A stretch of 64,000 bases of DNA from Lucifuga dentata (Eukaryota > Chordata > Actinopteri > Ophidiiformes > Bythitidae), in NCBI GenBank assembly GCA_014773175.1, contig VXCM01000267.1, forward strand, positions 24,214-88,213, in the 5' to 3' direction. Below are positions 50,682 to 62,225 of the stretch, in pieces. A program made the translations under genes and the position numbers. Under the pieces are notes generated by a model. The model ran no database searches. It was not told the origin of the DNA and was given only the letters and a program-made list of their open reading frames with translations. Each line of letters begins with the position of its first letter. The stretch's first letter is position 1.

Positions 50682-51061
50682 CTGTCAGTGGGTTTGAATC
50701 AAACTCGTGCCACAGGTGGCATCATCACTTCTCTCTCAACTCTGCCTGCTGACTGGCTCAGTCTCTGTCTCTCCTCTTTCGCTAAGTCTTCTTTGTCAGT
50801 TCAGAAAATCATACAAGACGTATTCCAACTCCTTCCCACCTGTTTCTTTCACTTTTTCCCTCTAATGAACTGCTGATCAAAAGGAGTGGAACCAGAGATC
50901 TTTACCTGCTCAGCTGCTCTCCTGTGCTCTTCCTTTCTTCCCTGTAGGTTTCCTCTGATAGGGAGGAGAGCCAGAGAGGAGGGGTGATGAAGCAGAAGGT
51001 GCTGTCTGCACCCTGTTGCATGTGCTGTTACTGTGGCTCGGCTGTTTTCCCTCCTCACAGG

Positions 51062-51211
51062 GAGAGAGAGAAAAATATAAAGAGGGAATCGAGGCAAGGG
51101 AGAGACGGAGGGAGGGAGAAAGAGGGAGAGGGGAGGGGAGCGTTGANAGGGAATCGAGGCAAGGGAGAGACGGAGGGAGGGAGAAAGAGGGAGAGGGGAG
51201 GGGAGCGTTGA
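51062..51211. repeat. GA-rich tract with 64-bp duplication around N51147
   Basis: Positions 51083-51146 and 51148-51211 are identical and separated by one N, so the apparent tandem repeat is an unmerged contig overlap. The underlying sequence is a purine-rich GGGAGA-type tract. Confidence 0.9.
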
Positions 51212-51429
51212 GAGATGAGGGTGAAATGGACTTCAGGACAGATGAAACAATAAGAAAAAGATAATACATTGGGCAGAGAAAGAGAAGGAAAAAGAGAGAA
51301 AAGAGAGTGAGGCAGGCAAAGAGAGGGAAAACGAAAGGATAGAAATGGATAAAAAAAAAACAGAGATAAGCTAGAGTCTTTGGAGTGCAGGTTCCTGTGG
51401 AGCGTAACGCAGCACTGGTTTAAGCTCAC

Positions 51430-51490
51430 CGAAAGGCTGAGAGGCAGACACCCTGTTCAGTGAACACTGTGCTTTGAATACCTCCATCAT
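51430..51490 (-). CDS. Candidate first coding exon (minus strand)
   Basis: Two consecutive in-frame ATGs, the second in strong context (ATGATGG, A at -3 and G at +4), open a 20-codon frame reading MEVFKAQCSLNRVSASQPF. It runs into a donor, GTGAGC (plus 51424-51429). It leaves phase 1, which matches the longer acceptor option of the 50.4-50.7 kb exon. Upstream on this strand is a long polypurine stretch (plus-strand TCC/TTC tracts 51486-51600 and 51721-51768), compatible with a TATA-less promoter. This would be an alternative start inside a minus-strand gene. Confidence 0.35.
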
Positions 51491-51600
51491 ACCCCTCCTC
51501 TTCCTCCTCCTCTTCCTCCTCCTTTCTCTCATCCATTCACTCCATCTCATCCTCTTTTCTGTGCAGGATGCATGTCTCCCTTTCTTCTTCTTCCTCTTCC
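51486..51600. repeat. TCC/TTC-rich polypyrimidine tract
   Basis: CCTCCTCTTCCTCCTCCTCT-type sequence. It lies just upstream of the candidate first exon on the minus strand and could form triplex or promoter-like DNA. Confidence 0.8.
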
Positions 51601-51720
51601 AATGATGTATGTCAGTCTATGAGTTAAGCTACCTGAGCCTAAGTTTCTCTGATGCAGTTAAAGCACAAAGGTTTGATTCCAAACAAAACCGGGAGTTGTG
51701 ATCATTTTCCCACTTCCTGT

Positions 51721-51780
51721 TGCTTCTTCTTTTTCTTCTTCTTCTTCTTCTTCTTCTTCTTCTTCTACAACTCCTTCTAC
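51721..51780. repeat. (TTC)n trinucleotide repeat
   Basis: About 13 TTC units plus flanking imperfect units. Confidence 0.9.
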
Positions 51781-52100
51781 TTCTTCTCTGACACTTCATT
51801 TGAAAATGCATTGAAAAAACAAAGCTTGTGGTGGAGTTGATAAAAAAGGTTAGAAGGTGAGAAATGTTGTGTCTTTGAGGGTCTAACCACTCAAATTAGA
51901 ACACTTCAGACTCTTGTTTGTCCCAAGAAGAGACATGAAAGAAGAAGCTAAGCGAGAGACGGACAGAGAAAGTGAGAAAAGGGGACAGAGACAGAGACAC
52001 AAAGTAATAAGAAGTGGCAGTATCTGAACACCAGGGACATTACTGTCGTTACCCCCAGCAACCACTTAGCACCTTGGGAGTACACTCCAGTGAAAATGTA

Positions 52101-52103
<3 letters not shown>

Positions 52104-52154
<51 letters not shown>

Positions 52155-52155
52155 N

Positions 52156-52202
<47 letters not shown>
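52104..52202. repeat. (GT)n(GA)n compound microsatellite with N at 52155
   Basis: About 25 GT units, N, then about 23 GA units. The N sits exactly at the switch point, so the true junction is unknown. Confidence 0.95.
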
Positions 52203-52207
<5 letters not shown>

Positions 52208-52313
52208 CCATTAAATGCCTTGGCAATTGAGACACTGAGAGAGTGAAAAGGCAAGTCCAAAACTCCCTGAGGGATGAGAGCAGGAAGAAAAAGTGAGTGC
52301 AAATGAGAGAGGG

Positions 52314-52317
<4 letters not shown>

Positions 52318-52358
<41 letters not shown>
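52318..52358. repeat. (GA)n microsatellite
   Basis: About 20 GA units. Confidence 0.95.
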
Positions 52359-52361
<3 letters not shown>

Positions 52362-53807
52362 GAAAAAAGGAAGGCAGAGAGAGAGACAGTGGGAGTAAAA
52401 ACTTACAATGAAGTCAGAGTCATCATGATTGTAATTCCAATGTTTTTTCTTTGGCAAAAATGACTTTTGTAACCAAATGCTGTAATCAATTCTGAGACTT
52501 AACTTCTGACTGTTCTGGTTTCTCTGCAACAATATTTCTTTCTGAAACATGGAGGAGTTCAAGTATAATGTCTCACAAAAAGGAAAGTATCATTTCCTAA
52601 AACTTTACTTATAAATCCAGTTATGGTCATTTCAAGCTCTGCAATTTAAACCCAAAGAGCTTAGAAAGAATTTTAGAGGGCTGTTGAAACTTTGGAGAAA
52701 TACTAAGTGACATTCTGGTGATACATCCTTCCTTTTGTACCCCCAGCACCCCACCCCACCCCATCCACCCACCTACCCCAACATCAAACATACACCCACA
52801 CTAGATTGTGTGGTTGCTATGGTTACCAAGCAGAAAACTTAGATTTTGCATAATCGATGCTTCATTGTAACCCATCGGTGTATCATCGAGTGCACTCCAT
52901 GTTCCATTACATACCAGTAGACACACACGCACAAACACATGCACACACATTCCCTCACAATTCAGCAGATACAAAATCACACTCAATTGCAAAAATGTTA
53001 TGTTAAAAAAATTGTCTTTCCCTCTCTCTCTCTCTCTGATAGACTAATAATATACACTTTAAAATGATGCTGAACAAAGTAAGCAAGTTAATTCCAATTC
53101 ATTAGATAAGTAACTTTTTGTCAAAGGCGTTCTAATTGCCTGTGTTATATGAAGCGAGTCACACTAAAAATAAAAGATACAAAAAAACAAACAAAAAAAA
53201 AAACAAGGAGCTAAACCCTGAAAAACAAGCTGCAACAAAACAACAATCGTTCTCAATAGTCAATCAATACAGTTAAAAACATGCTTCATCATTATTTATA
53301 GCTGACCTAACAGAAAAAAAAACTGCCCTTACCACATAGATAATAGTAGGATAAAATATTTGAGGAATCTTTCAGCTATCTTTAAATACTTCAGTTTAAT
53401 GGAATCATCAGGACAGTTGATGGAACAAACTATTCATCTGCTGCTGAAAGTTGCCAAAGGTTTTCATCTGTACACATTTAAACTTTTCTAAATCTGAGCT
53501 TTTGAAATCAGTGTCTGTCAACTTTTAAAAAAGCCTTTTCTCTGACAGACTGAGCTCAGCTTTGACTGAACATGAATACCAGAGTTTAAAAAATCTGCAA
53601 AATGTTATTTAAAAAAAAAACACTTATTCTCCTCTGTGAAAATGTCTGGTTTCAAAGTAAAATTAAAGAACAATAATTTGCTACAATCAGAGTATCAGCA
53701 GTATATGAAAGGAAAATATACTGTACATATTTTCCTTAATGTATAGAAAGTGTTGTAAAATGAGAGCAGGTGCTATAAAAACCTGTGAAAATCAAGAGCA
53801 AACTCAC

Positions 53808-53839
53808 CTGAAGATGCAGATAATGAAAATTTTGTAAAC
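53808..53839 (-). other. Candidate 32-nt exon
   Basis: On the minus strand the acceptor (TTGACATTTTTAG) and donor (CTTCAG then GTGAGTTTG) bound 32 nt. All three frames are open (one is hydrophobic, VYKIFIICIF), so phase cannot be decided. It lies between the 63-nt exon and the 50.4-kb exon and could be a cassette exon. Confidence 0.25.
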
Positions 53840-54105
53840 CTAAAAATGTCAATAATTAATAATTTGGCCCAGCATGATTGTGAAATTAATTTGAAGAAAA
53901 AAAAAATGATTATGACACTGCGATGGAGCAAACAAAAAAATTAGTGTATAGATTGATGACAAACAAAAAAAGGATTCAATCTTTCAGATCAGCTGAAACA
54001 TATCAAAATAAAGGAAAAGACTTAAAAGCATTATTGTGAAAGAAGCATGAAGCGAGTTTTTATCTGATCCATTGAACCCGTAAGGACAGGAAGTGACTTT
54101 CCTAC

Positions 54106-54168
54106 CTTCAGCTCTGTGCAGAGAGGAGCCAGAACTCTCCTGGTGTGAGATTTCCTCATCATCTTCCT
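54106..54168 (-). CDS. Candidate 63-nt internal exon, acidic
   Basis: The minus strand shows a strong acceptor (TCTTCTGTGTTTTTCTCCTCCAG) and a good donor (CTGAAG then GTAGGAAAG). Length is 63 nt, a multiple of three, so it could be a cassette exon. Entered at phase 1 it reads EDDEEISHQESSGSSLHRAE, a typical acidic, serine-rich linker. The phase-0 frame is also open but strongly basic. Exit phase 1 fits the 266-nt version of the 50.4-50.7 kb exon. Identity unknown. Confidence 0.42.
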
Positions 54169-54680
54169 CTGGAGGAGAAAAACACAGAAGAAAGTGAGAA
54201 AACACCTGTTTGCCTCATAAAGAACCATGAGAGAATCATAATGTGACATAACTTTCTTGAAAATTTCCTTAGCACGTGAGATTAATCTCTCATAATATCT
54301 GTGTGAAACTGATGATCCACCGGTTGAAAAACAGTTATTTATGGATGACACTGTGTTTGTACTTTTAACATCGACGTTTTACTGTTGGCATGCACATCTT
54401 TTCTGGGACCCTGTAAGCCTTCATACTATAAGGATGCAATTTGCTGAAAACGCACACACAGATCTCCCTTCCTTGCTTGCTTGCTTTCAGTCTGTCGCTT
54501 CTCTCTGACATGCCTACTCACAGCTGACTGTTCTGCTGCCACACTGATCACAGTTTTATTCATTTATTTAAATTTACAGATCAGGTTTGTAAAATGTGTT
54601 TAAAAATGACATACAGATTTCCATGTTCTTATTTCATTTTGGAGTCTATTTGAAACATTAGCCATGCTTTAATGTGCAAA

Positions 54681-54742
54681 AAAACAAAAAAACAAGACAA
54701 AACAAAAAACAAACAAACAAACAAAAAAAAAAAACAAAAAAC
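54681..54742. repeat. A-rich (AAAC)n tract
   Basis: Imperfect AAAC/AAAAAC units. It immediately precedes M2 copy 3. Confidence 0.9.
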
Positions 54743-54747
54743 ACACT

Positions 54748-54930
54748 GATCCACTTCTGCTTTCCTTTGCTGTCACACCACTGTGCACGCTGAGTGAAAA
54801 CAGGCCATTTTTAGTTACTGTCTCTTTAAGACCCCCTCCTGACAACTCTGCTCTGCATCAAGCAACAGAGCCTGCAACACCTACAGAATTAAATGATAGC
54901 ATTAGGCTTCATATATAACTTAATAACTCA
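54748..54930 (+). mobile_element. M2 dispersed repeat, copy 3 (3'-truncated)
   Basis: Matches the left part of the family: GATCCACTTCTGCTTTCC, GTGCACGCTGAGTGAAAACA, GGCCATTTTTAGTTACTGTC, TCTTTAAGACCCCCTCCTGA. Similarity fades after about 54930. Confidence 0.55.
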
Positions 54931-55117
54931 GAAAAGTGAATATTGATGATAAATTGTTCTTTATGACAAGTAGATATTCAGTAGAAAGAGAAGTTGTATA
55001 CAATCTAATTTTAAGGTGCTTAATTTTGAAAGTGTTATTTTCACTTTGACTTAGCATGATGCCCCAAAAAGCAGGAGAATTAGACGAAAAGAACTGCAAA
55101 AGCTGATAATAAGATTT

Positions 55118-56028
55118 ACCATATATACTCGACTATAAGCCGATCTCAAGTATAAGCCGACCCCCGATTTTTGAACTGCAAATTTAGAGTTTTAAAGAAA
55201 CCCGCATATAAGCCGCCCCCCTGATGTTGTTCCATCAATTTATTTGTTTAGCAAATTACCTGTTTTTTCTGAGAATTGTCATAGTATTCCTGTGATTTTC
55301 TGAAAATAATCCACATACTGGTACTGGTAAAAAGCTGATTACCATACGTGACATTAGCTAACATTAAGCTTTTAGTTAACATTAAGTTTTCCGGACTCCT
55401 CATCCTCATCTGAATCGCACTGATAAAGGTAAGGAAAGCTTTACAAATGAGCTATAAATACCATGGCGCTTATTTAGCTGTGTAATTATGTTTGTTGTTT
55501 TTTTTTTGGTTTTTTTTTTTTTAAGAATCTCATCCATTACATGTTTTCAGTAATTATCTTGTACCTGAGTCGATGCGGGCCTGTCTATGTGCTGGACATT
55601 CCTCGATACTGAGTTTTGGAATTCCCTCAGCTGACCCCCTGATGTTGTTCCATCAATTTATTTGTTTAGTAAATTACCTGTTTTTCTGGGTATTGTCATA
55701 GTATTCCTCTGATTTTCTGAAAATACTCCAAGTACTGGTAAACATGATAGCTGCTGAAATCATGTAAACATGATTTCAGCAGCTGATTACCATAACTGAC
55801 GGATCACAACAGGCTTACTGGTCACAGCAAAATGTGCTGGATAAGATGTTTAGTCAGGAAATATCTCATTCTAAGGCACGATTTAAACTATTTTCCACGG
55901 GTAGTGGTAATGGGCAGTTTTTCCACCCCTTGAATGTTTGTTTTCTGGGATCCAATTTGAATTACTCGAGTAGCTGACACCCCNAAAAAAAAAAAAAAAA
56001 CTCAGTCTATACTCGAGTATATACGGTA
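55118..56028. mobile_element. TIR element with TACCRTATATACTCGA termini
   Basis: The left end TACCATATATACTCGACTAT and the right end, whose complement is TACCGTATATACTCGAGTAT, are near-perfect inverted repeats. Next to the left end are AAGCCGA / TAAGCCGCC motifs. The 911-bp element has no obvious ORF. It contains a roughly 110-bp direct duplication (55217 and 55634) and a perfect 17-bp hairpin (55749-55784). A single N at 55984 lies in a poly-A run. The superfamily is not assigned; no clear target duplication was found. Confidence 0.65.
55749..55784. repeat. Perfect 17-bp hairpin inside TIR element
   Basis: AGCTGCTGAAATCATGT and ACATGATTTCAGCAGCT are exact complements around AA. Confidence 0.95.
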
Positions 56029-56553
56029 ATCATTATTCATTAACTGTCCTTATATCTGTTATGAGATTTTAGTTCAAGTGTGAAGGTAAATATTTTGTAT
56101 GTTACCCCAGAAACCATATATCATGATACAAACTACTGAGAAAGATAAACACATGGAGGCAAACTGCAGAGAAACATATTTAATCCTGGTGCTGATGATG
56201 AGATAAGCTTCCTCCTCTTATCCACGGACATGATTCTGATATTCTGACAGCCCAGTATGAAATACTCTCAAATATTTCTGCAAATATCAATATATCAGCG
56301 CATTCAGACCTTTCAACCTCCATTCATATCATAAGAGACTAACATTATAAATAGAATCTATCCAGGAACGCCATGCTGATGGCAAGTAATTGCACACAGC
56401 ACAGGACTCCTGCTGGTGTTAATGGGAGGATGCAGGAGTTAGATTTGACCATCATCATCAGGAGCTTCAGTCAGCTGATTCCCCTGACTTCACATTCTCC
56501 TGCTCTTCTTTTTCCCAACTGTTCCCATTCCCCTTTACTCTATCTGCTCATTA
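56029..56553. other. Gene-free stretch
   Basis: Ordinary sequence between two transposon relics; nothing recognised. Confidence 0.5.
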
Positions 56554-57045
56554 AAGGAGCAAACCGATGATTTTGCAGGTTTGAGCATAACAAATGCACC
56601 CACACACACACACATTACTGCCAACCATTTTCCCAAAACAAACGACTGGAATGGTACATTTTTGATTTGTGTTTTCTACCTTAAAGACTGCCATTGCTTT
56701 CAGTTAATTCCAGTATGCTATTAAAATAAACTTTTAGAGACTTGAAATGTACTTCAGCGAGCATGATGTCTATTAAATTTTTTTAGTCAAAGTTACTTAA
56801 TTCAACCAGTCCAACATGGAATTAAAAGGACCTTCACAATTATGCATAAGTTTTTACGGGTGAAACGTTGAATTTTAAGGTGGGTGTATCACCTGAACAT
56901 TGGATTTTTGAAAGATTGGGGAATTTGGCAAAACAGCACGAAAATTAAAATACAATTTCATGTTTTGAAAAATGGTTGGCAGTAATGTAACCTGTATGCA
57001 TGTATTTATTGGGCTCAAACATACAAAAACACAAATATGGTCCTT
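56554..57045 (+). mobile_element. M1 family inverted-repeat element, copy E
   Basis: TA flanks at 56552-56553 and 57046-57047. The termini AAGGAGCAAACCGATGATTT and ...AAATATGGTCCTT are the most diverged of the five, suggesting an old copy. Internal blocks (CTGCCATTGCTTTCAGTTAA, TTTTAAGGTGGGTGTATCAC) keep the orientation of copies A and D. A 492-bp copy. Confidence 0.7.
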
Positions 57046-57152
57046 TAATCGGAAGATGTGGATGAGATTTGACGTCATCATCTGGAGCTGGACATAAGTG
57101 AGGTGAGCTGCTGCCCCTGATTTCACATTTTCCCAACTGTTTCATTCCCTTT

Positions 57153-57697
57153 TGTCAGGACGGCTCCAGGACGCTCTTAGTTTTCTTATTGTCTCTGCTT
57201 TTATTTTCACCTTGTCTGTATGGGGTATGCGGATGTGTGCTGAGTCCACGTGTGTTTGTTTACAGGCGTTCTTAATTAGGGCGTGGTTTCAGTTGTTCGA
57301 ATTTTCCTCCACCTATCCTTATGCCTCTCTGCTTCCCGCACTTGTGGTCACCTGCTTCTGCTGGCCTATCACCTGTCTGTGTTCCTCCCTGCCTGCTCAG
57401 CTGATTCTGATCTGTCAGTTATGTCATTGTCTTTAATCGCTTGGGTTTGCACTCCCAGTTTGCCAGACTGTCATGTTTCATGTTACTCGCTCCTGGATTA
57501 AGTTCTTGTTTTTTTCCCTGCCAAAATATTACTGGTGTTTTTTCCTAGCTTGTCTAGTGATTTTTAGTTATTCTTCGCTTGGATTATTGGACCTTGTTTC
57601 CCCCTGTGGGTGTTTTTATGTTTATTATTAAAGTTGAGAAGGACTATCTGATTCGGCTGTCATGTCTGCTTCTGAGTCCTCTACCTGCCGCCTGACA
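57153..57697 (+). mobile_element. Gypsy-type LTR, plus orientation
   Basis: A 545-bp unit that starts TGTCAGGACGGCTCC and ends CCGCCTGACA, i.e. TG...CA. An ATTAAA signal at about 57628 and a GCTTCTGAGTCCTC block near the end are typical of fish Gypsy LTRs. It is followed by GTACAGTCTGGCC, the same leader that follows the opposite LTR, then within about 20 bases it runs into antisense gag-like sequence. It is therefore a truncated remnant of a different family from the downstream LTR. Confidence 0.55.
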
Positions 57698-57709
57698 GTA
57701 CAGTCTGGC

Positions 57710-58172
57710 CAACTGCTCCTCCAGGCGGCGTGACCACGACCCCTTATGGCCAGGTGGGTGCCCAGAAAAGGGGAGACCGGCTGGAGGCAACCCGGGTCAG
57801 ACACAGGCCCGAACGGAACAGGAACTGAGACTGGCCTGAGAAGATCCGGGGCAATGGCCGGCCCGAAGGACGCCGAAGCACAGACCGAAACAGAAGGAGC
57901 TGGCTGACAGGAAGCCGGAGCAAGTCTTTGGGACCGCGTCTGAGCCAGCTGCTGGATCTGGGAGGTCAAAACGGCAAGAGCCCGCTCGCGCGCCGCCGCC
58001 GCTCTCCTGGAGAGATCAGCAACTAATCGCTCCTCATGCTGCTGCAGAACCTTCTCGATCCGCTCCAAGCGGTCCACAGGAGAAGNGCAACTAATCGCTC
58101 CTCATGCTGCTGCAGAACCTTCTCGATCCGCTCCAAGCGGTCCACAGGAGAAGGTGTGTGCACTGGATCCAT
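57710..58172 (-). pseudogene. Gypsy-type retrotransposon gag N-terminal fragment
   Basis: On the minus strand an ATG at 58172 lies about 17 bases after the end of the minus LTR, as expected for gag. The reading begins with MDP and a charged coiled-coil-like stretch, then a Pro/Ala/Val-rich region. A 67-bp stretch is duplicated around N58086 (58019-58085 and 58087-58153), which disrupts the frame artificially. Gag is cut off at the junction with the plus LTR, and no protease, reverse transcriptase or integrase follows. Defective remnant. Confidence 0.55.
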
Positions 58173-58189
58173 TTCGGGCCAGATTGTAC

Positions 58190-58613
58190 TGTAACAGGTG
58201 GGTTCCGGAGGAGGACTCAAATGCAGGCTCAGGCAGTGTATGAGGAAGAAACGGTCTTTAATTGAAGTCCAGGCAAGAATACTACTGATAGTGAGGCAGG
58301 TTGAACTTACAGGAATCAGGCAGATAATCCACAAAGCAGGCGGCGAAAAAAAATAAAAGAAACAAACCAACAAACATAAAGACAGGAAAACCAGGAGACA
58401 AGAAACAAGCTAACCAGGCAAACAAGCCAATCTGGCAGAAAACAAAGGAACCCAGGGTAGTATAAATACTGAAGACGTGATTAACTGATAGAACACAGGT
58501 GATGGAGAAAACTGGAGGGAAACTAAACAAAAACCGGAAGTAAAGCAAACTAGACAGCAAAAGACCAAGAAAACAAAATAAAACAGGAAGTGACCAAAGA
58601 ACAGATCATGACA
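58190..58613 (-). mobile_element. Gypsy-type LTR, minus orientation
   Basis: Read on the minus strand it starts TGTCATGATCTGTTC and ends CACCTGTTACA (TG...CA), 424 bp. Near the end are TTTAATTGAAGTCC-type and CATTTGAGTCCTCCTCCGG blocks like those of other fish Gypsy LTRs. The leader GTACAATCTGGCC and gag follow directly, so this is the 5' LTR of the truncated element. The 3' LTR is absent. Confidence 0.6.
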
Positions 58614-59184
58614 CCTTTTCCTCCATAGTTTACATTAATTCAGCTGTAACTGCTACATTCAGATGCTGGTGTAAAACTCCTCACTCAAATCAACAAATCA
58701 GTCTTTTTATGTATAGAAAATTGATGCAATGAATTCAGGGTTGACTGATACTTGAACATGGATGGTGGCTCATTTGAATTCCTTCATCTCTGCATCTGTC
58801 TTTTTTCTCATCCTCACCTCCACTCGACCAAACCACTTAGTATGGATGATATTTAACAACGTGGTAAAATCACATACAAAAGTGGAGTTTGAGTACCTGC
58901 AGAAGACATTATTTCAGCTCTGCTGTGGTTACCCTGCTGATAATTGCCCACCATCTCCTCTCATATCCTAACTAAATGCTACTTCCTCTCTGTGCAACAG
59001 AAAGGTTGGGGATGCATTTTTAAGCAGGTTAATGCTATCAATAATTCACTCGTAGCATTCACGGACAATATATGTGTTTCTGTTTGCCAGAATATATGCA
59101 TGGGTACATGGGTACAGCTACAATAATCAATCAATAAAGACCTCATGTACTAAAATAAGAAAAATTAAAACATTAGGAGCAAAT

Positions 59185-59220
59185 TTTTTTTTTTTTTTTT
59201 TNTTTTTTTTTTTTTTTTTG
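59185..59220. repeat. Poly-T with assembly N at 59202
   Basis: Two T runs joined by one N. Confidence 0.95.
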
Positions 59221-61232
59221 GCAGCTGTTTGTGATTCTTTTGGGAGTGAGTCAACTAGCCGTCGAGCTGTCAGCCAAAAGTAAATGAAGGCTCATGTTGA
59301 GTGTCACCAAGCTGTCTATGATGTTCTAACACTCCTACTTGTGTCAGAAGCTGTTTGACAACAGTCTAAATGATGGCCACAAACTGATGATACTCTCAAT
59401 ATGCTCCCAAAATGTTGGAATTTGTATCTGTGTGAGTATGTGTGTGTGTGTGTGTGACTGACTCAGTTTTCCTGGATCTCTATCTTAGGACCAGCTTGTG
59501 CGTGAGTGAACAACAGTCACAGATCACTGCAGATACAAATCGCTAATCACTGAATCATCAAGAAGAGACCAAAGCATGTGCACACACACACAAACACACA
59601 CATTCCCTGTGTAATGATGCTTCTCCACTCTGGGAGAACCGCTCAGATCGTGACCAAGTCGTTAGTATTCAGCCACTTTTGCATCATAGAAATAAAACTC
59701 AGAGAAAAGGAAGACATGAGGATTTAAAGGTGCGAAGGAGAAAAACAAAGATAATTTTGTTTAGAGGATGAAGTTCAAGAAACTAGACTGTGCGAAATCC
59801 ATGTTTTAGTGGGCCAACAGGGAGACGAGGTTATGGATGATTAATACATAAAGAGCATATGGTTGCTTCAGTGTCCAACAGCCAACAGATGGAGTGTAAA
59901 AGAAGAAAGTGAGGAAATGAGGAGATGTTATGATTTATTTAGCACACCAGCAGATGACCATTTCTTGGCATTAATCTGTTATTGCTTACATTATACAATT
60001 TTTATCATCACCTAATACGACTTTTGAAAAAATTTTAAACAGTCGTAGCCAAAAGTTTCCACCGTGTCCTCATTTCTACTATTTTTTTTTTATTTTTTAC
60101 TTTAATCGCCATTATAATTAACCTTTTTATACACTCAGGCTGCCATATAATCTTTAATAAAGCTTTACATTTTCCAAATTAGATGGGTAAAATGTGACTT
60201 CTTTTCTCCTAAAGGGGGAAAGCAATCAAATCCAAAATGGCTGAACTCTTACCACTCTCAAGGTCAATGAAGCTCCTTTGCGAATCGCTTCCCTCTCACT
60301 TTGCACGAGGCTTAAACTTCTCAATCTTCTTCTTTCCTTTTTAAAAGTTTGACAAAACTGCACACAGCTGAGTTATTACAGAGAAAACCCAGATGATTGG
60401 AAGGACAGAGAAATGGAGGCAGAGAGAAGATGGCTGGCTCCAGAAGCCACAGGTGGGCAAGACTTCCCTCTGCTACTGGAGGCGTGTTGGAGGACAGGGC
60501 ATGACGCAGCCAGTGCATGTGCCTGTGTGTATGTATGTGTAGCACTGTCAGCCTGTGTTAAAGCACATCTGTAGGTCCAGGAGTCAAGCTGGGCCGAGAG
60601 CTCGAATCCAGATATCCCACAATCATCTTCTCGTGCGTTTAACACCAAAGCCACGCAGGCAGCTGAGTTCAAACCTCCTGCTTCAGTATTAACATAACAA
60701 CAACAAGCAAAACTCTCAGCTGATTTCTGATTGGGTGTTCTGAATTGTTAAAGTCAATTGTTTGGACCAGCCTTGTCTGTCTGCAAGCTTGAAAAGTCAG
60801 GAAAAAGAAGTAGAAGAAGAAGAGTTCTTTCTTGTGTCACCCCTCTAGGCACAACATCTTTCATCTGGCAGCCATGGAGATTCAATCATGTTCAAGGTGA
60901 TGAAGATGAAGTCATCTTCTTCAATGACTGATCCGTCTGCACCCCATTTCCTGAAATAAGCTGAAGAGGCCTTGAAGTTCAGCCGAGGTGGATGAAAGTG
61001 TGAAAAGAGAGGGGCGTGAGAGAAGACATGGATGCTGCCTGGACCTGAAGAGCATCTGGAAAGATAAACGTCATCAGCAGAACCACCTGAGTCACCAGGA
61101 GCTGCAGGGTGGGAAACTGTGTGTGTATGTGTGTGTGTGTAGCCCCTGATGATCCAGACCCTTTGAGCATCTCCCTGAGGCAGGTTGCTAGGTGAGGGGG
61201 TTATGATGCCCACCCAAATCCCCCCCACACAC

Positions 61233-61233
61233 A

Positions 61234-61297
<64 letters not shown>
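61233..61297. repeat. (CT)n(CA)n compound microsatellite
   Basis: About 14 CT units then about 18 CA units. Confidence 0.95.
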
Positions 61298-61298
<1 letters not shown>

Positions 61299-62225
61299 AT
61301 TTAGAAGAGGGGAGGGTTCATGACAGCAAATAAAGAAAAGTAAACAGCGGGTGGTTAACGAGTGCTAATTTAGTGTGGCAGTCTGTTATGAATTAATGAA
61401 GAGATCCCTCGGATGTCACAGCAACAGAGGGGAGGAGTTATCTTGTGAGGGGGCCCCTGTTGCACCGGTGATTATTTTAGGGCCCTGAGGTGCCGTTCTG
61501 TTGTCTAGAAACATAAGCATGTCATAACGGCCCATTTGCCTCATTGATATAATTTCTTTGTTTTACTTTATAGCATTGTTCTTTACCCCTTTTCTCCATT
61601 TTTTAAAATCCATTTCTTGCTATTTTTTCCCTTCCTTTCCATTCATTCTTCCTGCTGTTTGCCATGCTTTCTATCCATCCCCCGTCGGTTTGTCCCCTCT
61701 CCTGTCACAGCTTGTCTGCTGCAATGCTGCACTGGGAACGTGAAATGACTCATCCAATTGTGATCTGTCACATCAGGTACAAACTGGTACTGATGAAGCC
61801 TCATTCATTTCCACAACACTCCATCATGCAATCGTGCACACCTGCGTACATCCACACACACACACATCATAACCATAAACCCTCTCAAGCATAAAACTCT
61901 GGCATAAACCTAAACGAAAGCTTCTTAAATCAGAGAGTATTTGGAGGAGACTGATCAGAAAAATTGGGGATGACTGAACAAGATAAAGCGCCTAAGAGAG
62001 GAGGAGATCCATGCGACAGTTTAGCAATTAGTAATCAATTACCTGACAGTAAACAACTTCAACAAACCCAGAACAAATACTCTATCCTACTCACAAAGAA
62101 GAGACAATCAAGAGCAAGAGCTGAAGGATGAGGATGTGGGGGAGGTCAATGAGGAACAGAGGAGATGAGTGCGGAGGTTAACAAAGAAGGAACAGAGTAA
62201 CCTTAAACTGAAAAGATTTGAGCAA

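Larger units (their letters stand above)
58614..62210. other. Stretch without an established gene
   Basis: It contains poly-T with N at 59202, CA tracts and the (CT)n(CA)n compound repeat at 61233-61297. A good minus-strand donor (GTAAGAGTTC, plus 60243-60252) follows a short open segment reading EGSDSQRSFIDLESG, but no credible acceptor was found. A minus-strand frame at 60845-61234 is open but lacks support. Confidence 0.45.

Noticed and set aside
51083..51211. GA-rich 64-bp tandem repeat
   Set aside because: The two copies are identical and flank a single N, so this is an assembly overlap.
51948..52562. 204-codon minus-strand open frame
   Set aside because: It is mostly Ser-Leu and Thr-His repeats from GA and GT microsatellites and crosses an N.
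57628..58077. 149-codon minus-strand frame as a host gene
   Set aside because: It is gag sequence of a truncated Gypsy-type element running into an LTR.
60253..60295. Minus-strand exon ending at GTAAGAG donor
   Set aside because: The coding-like reading EGSDSQRSFIDLESG has no acceptable acceptor; a TGA lies immediately upstream.
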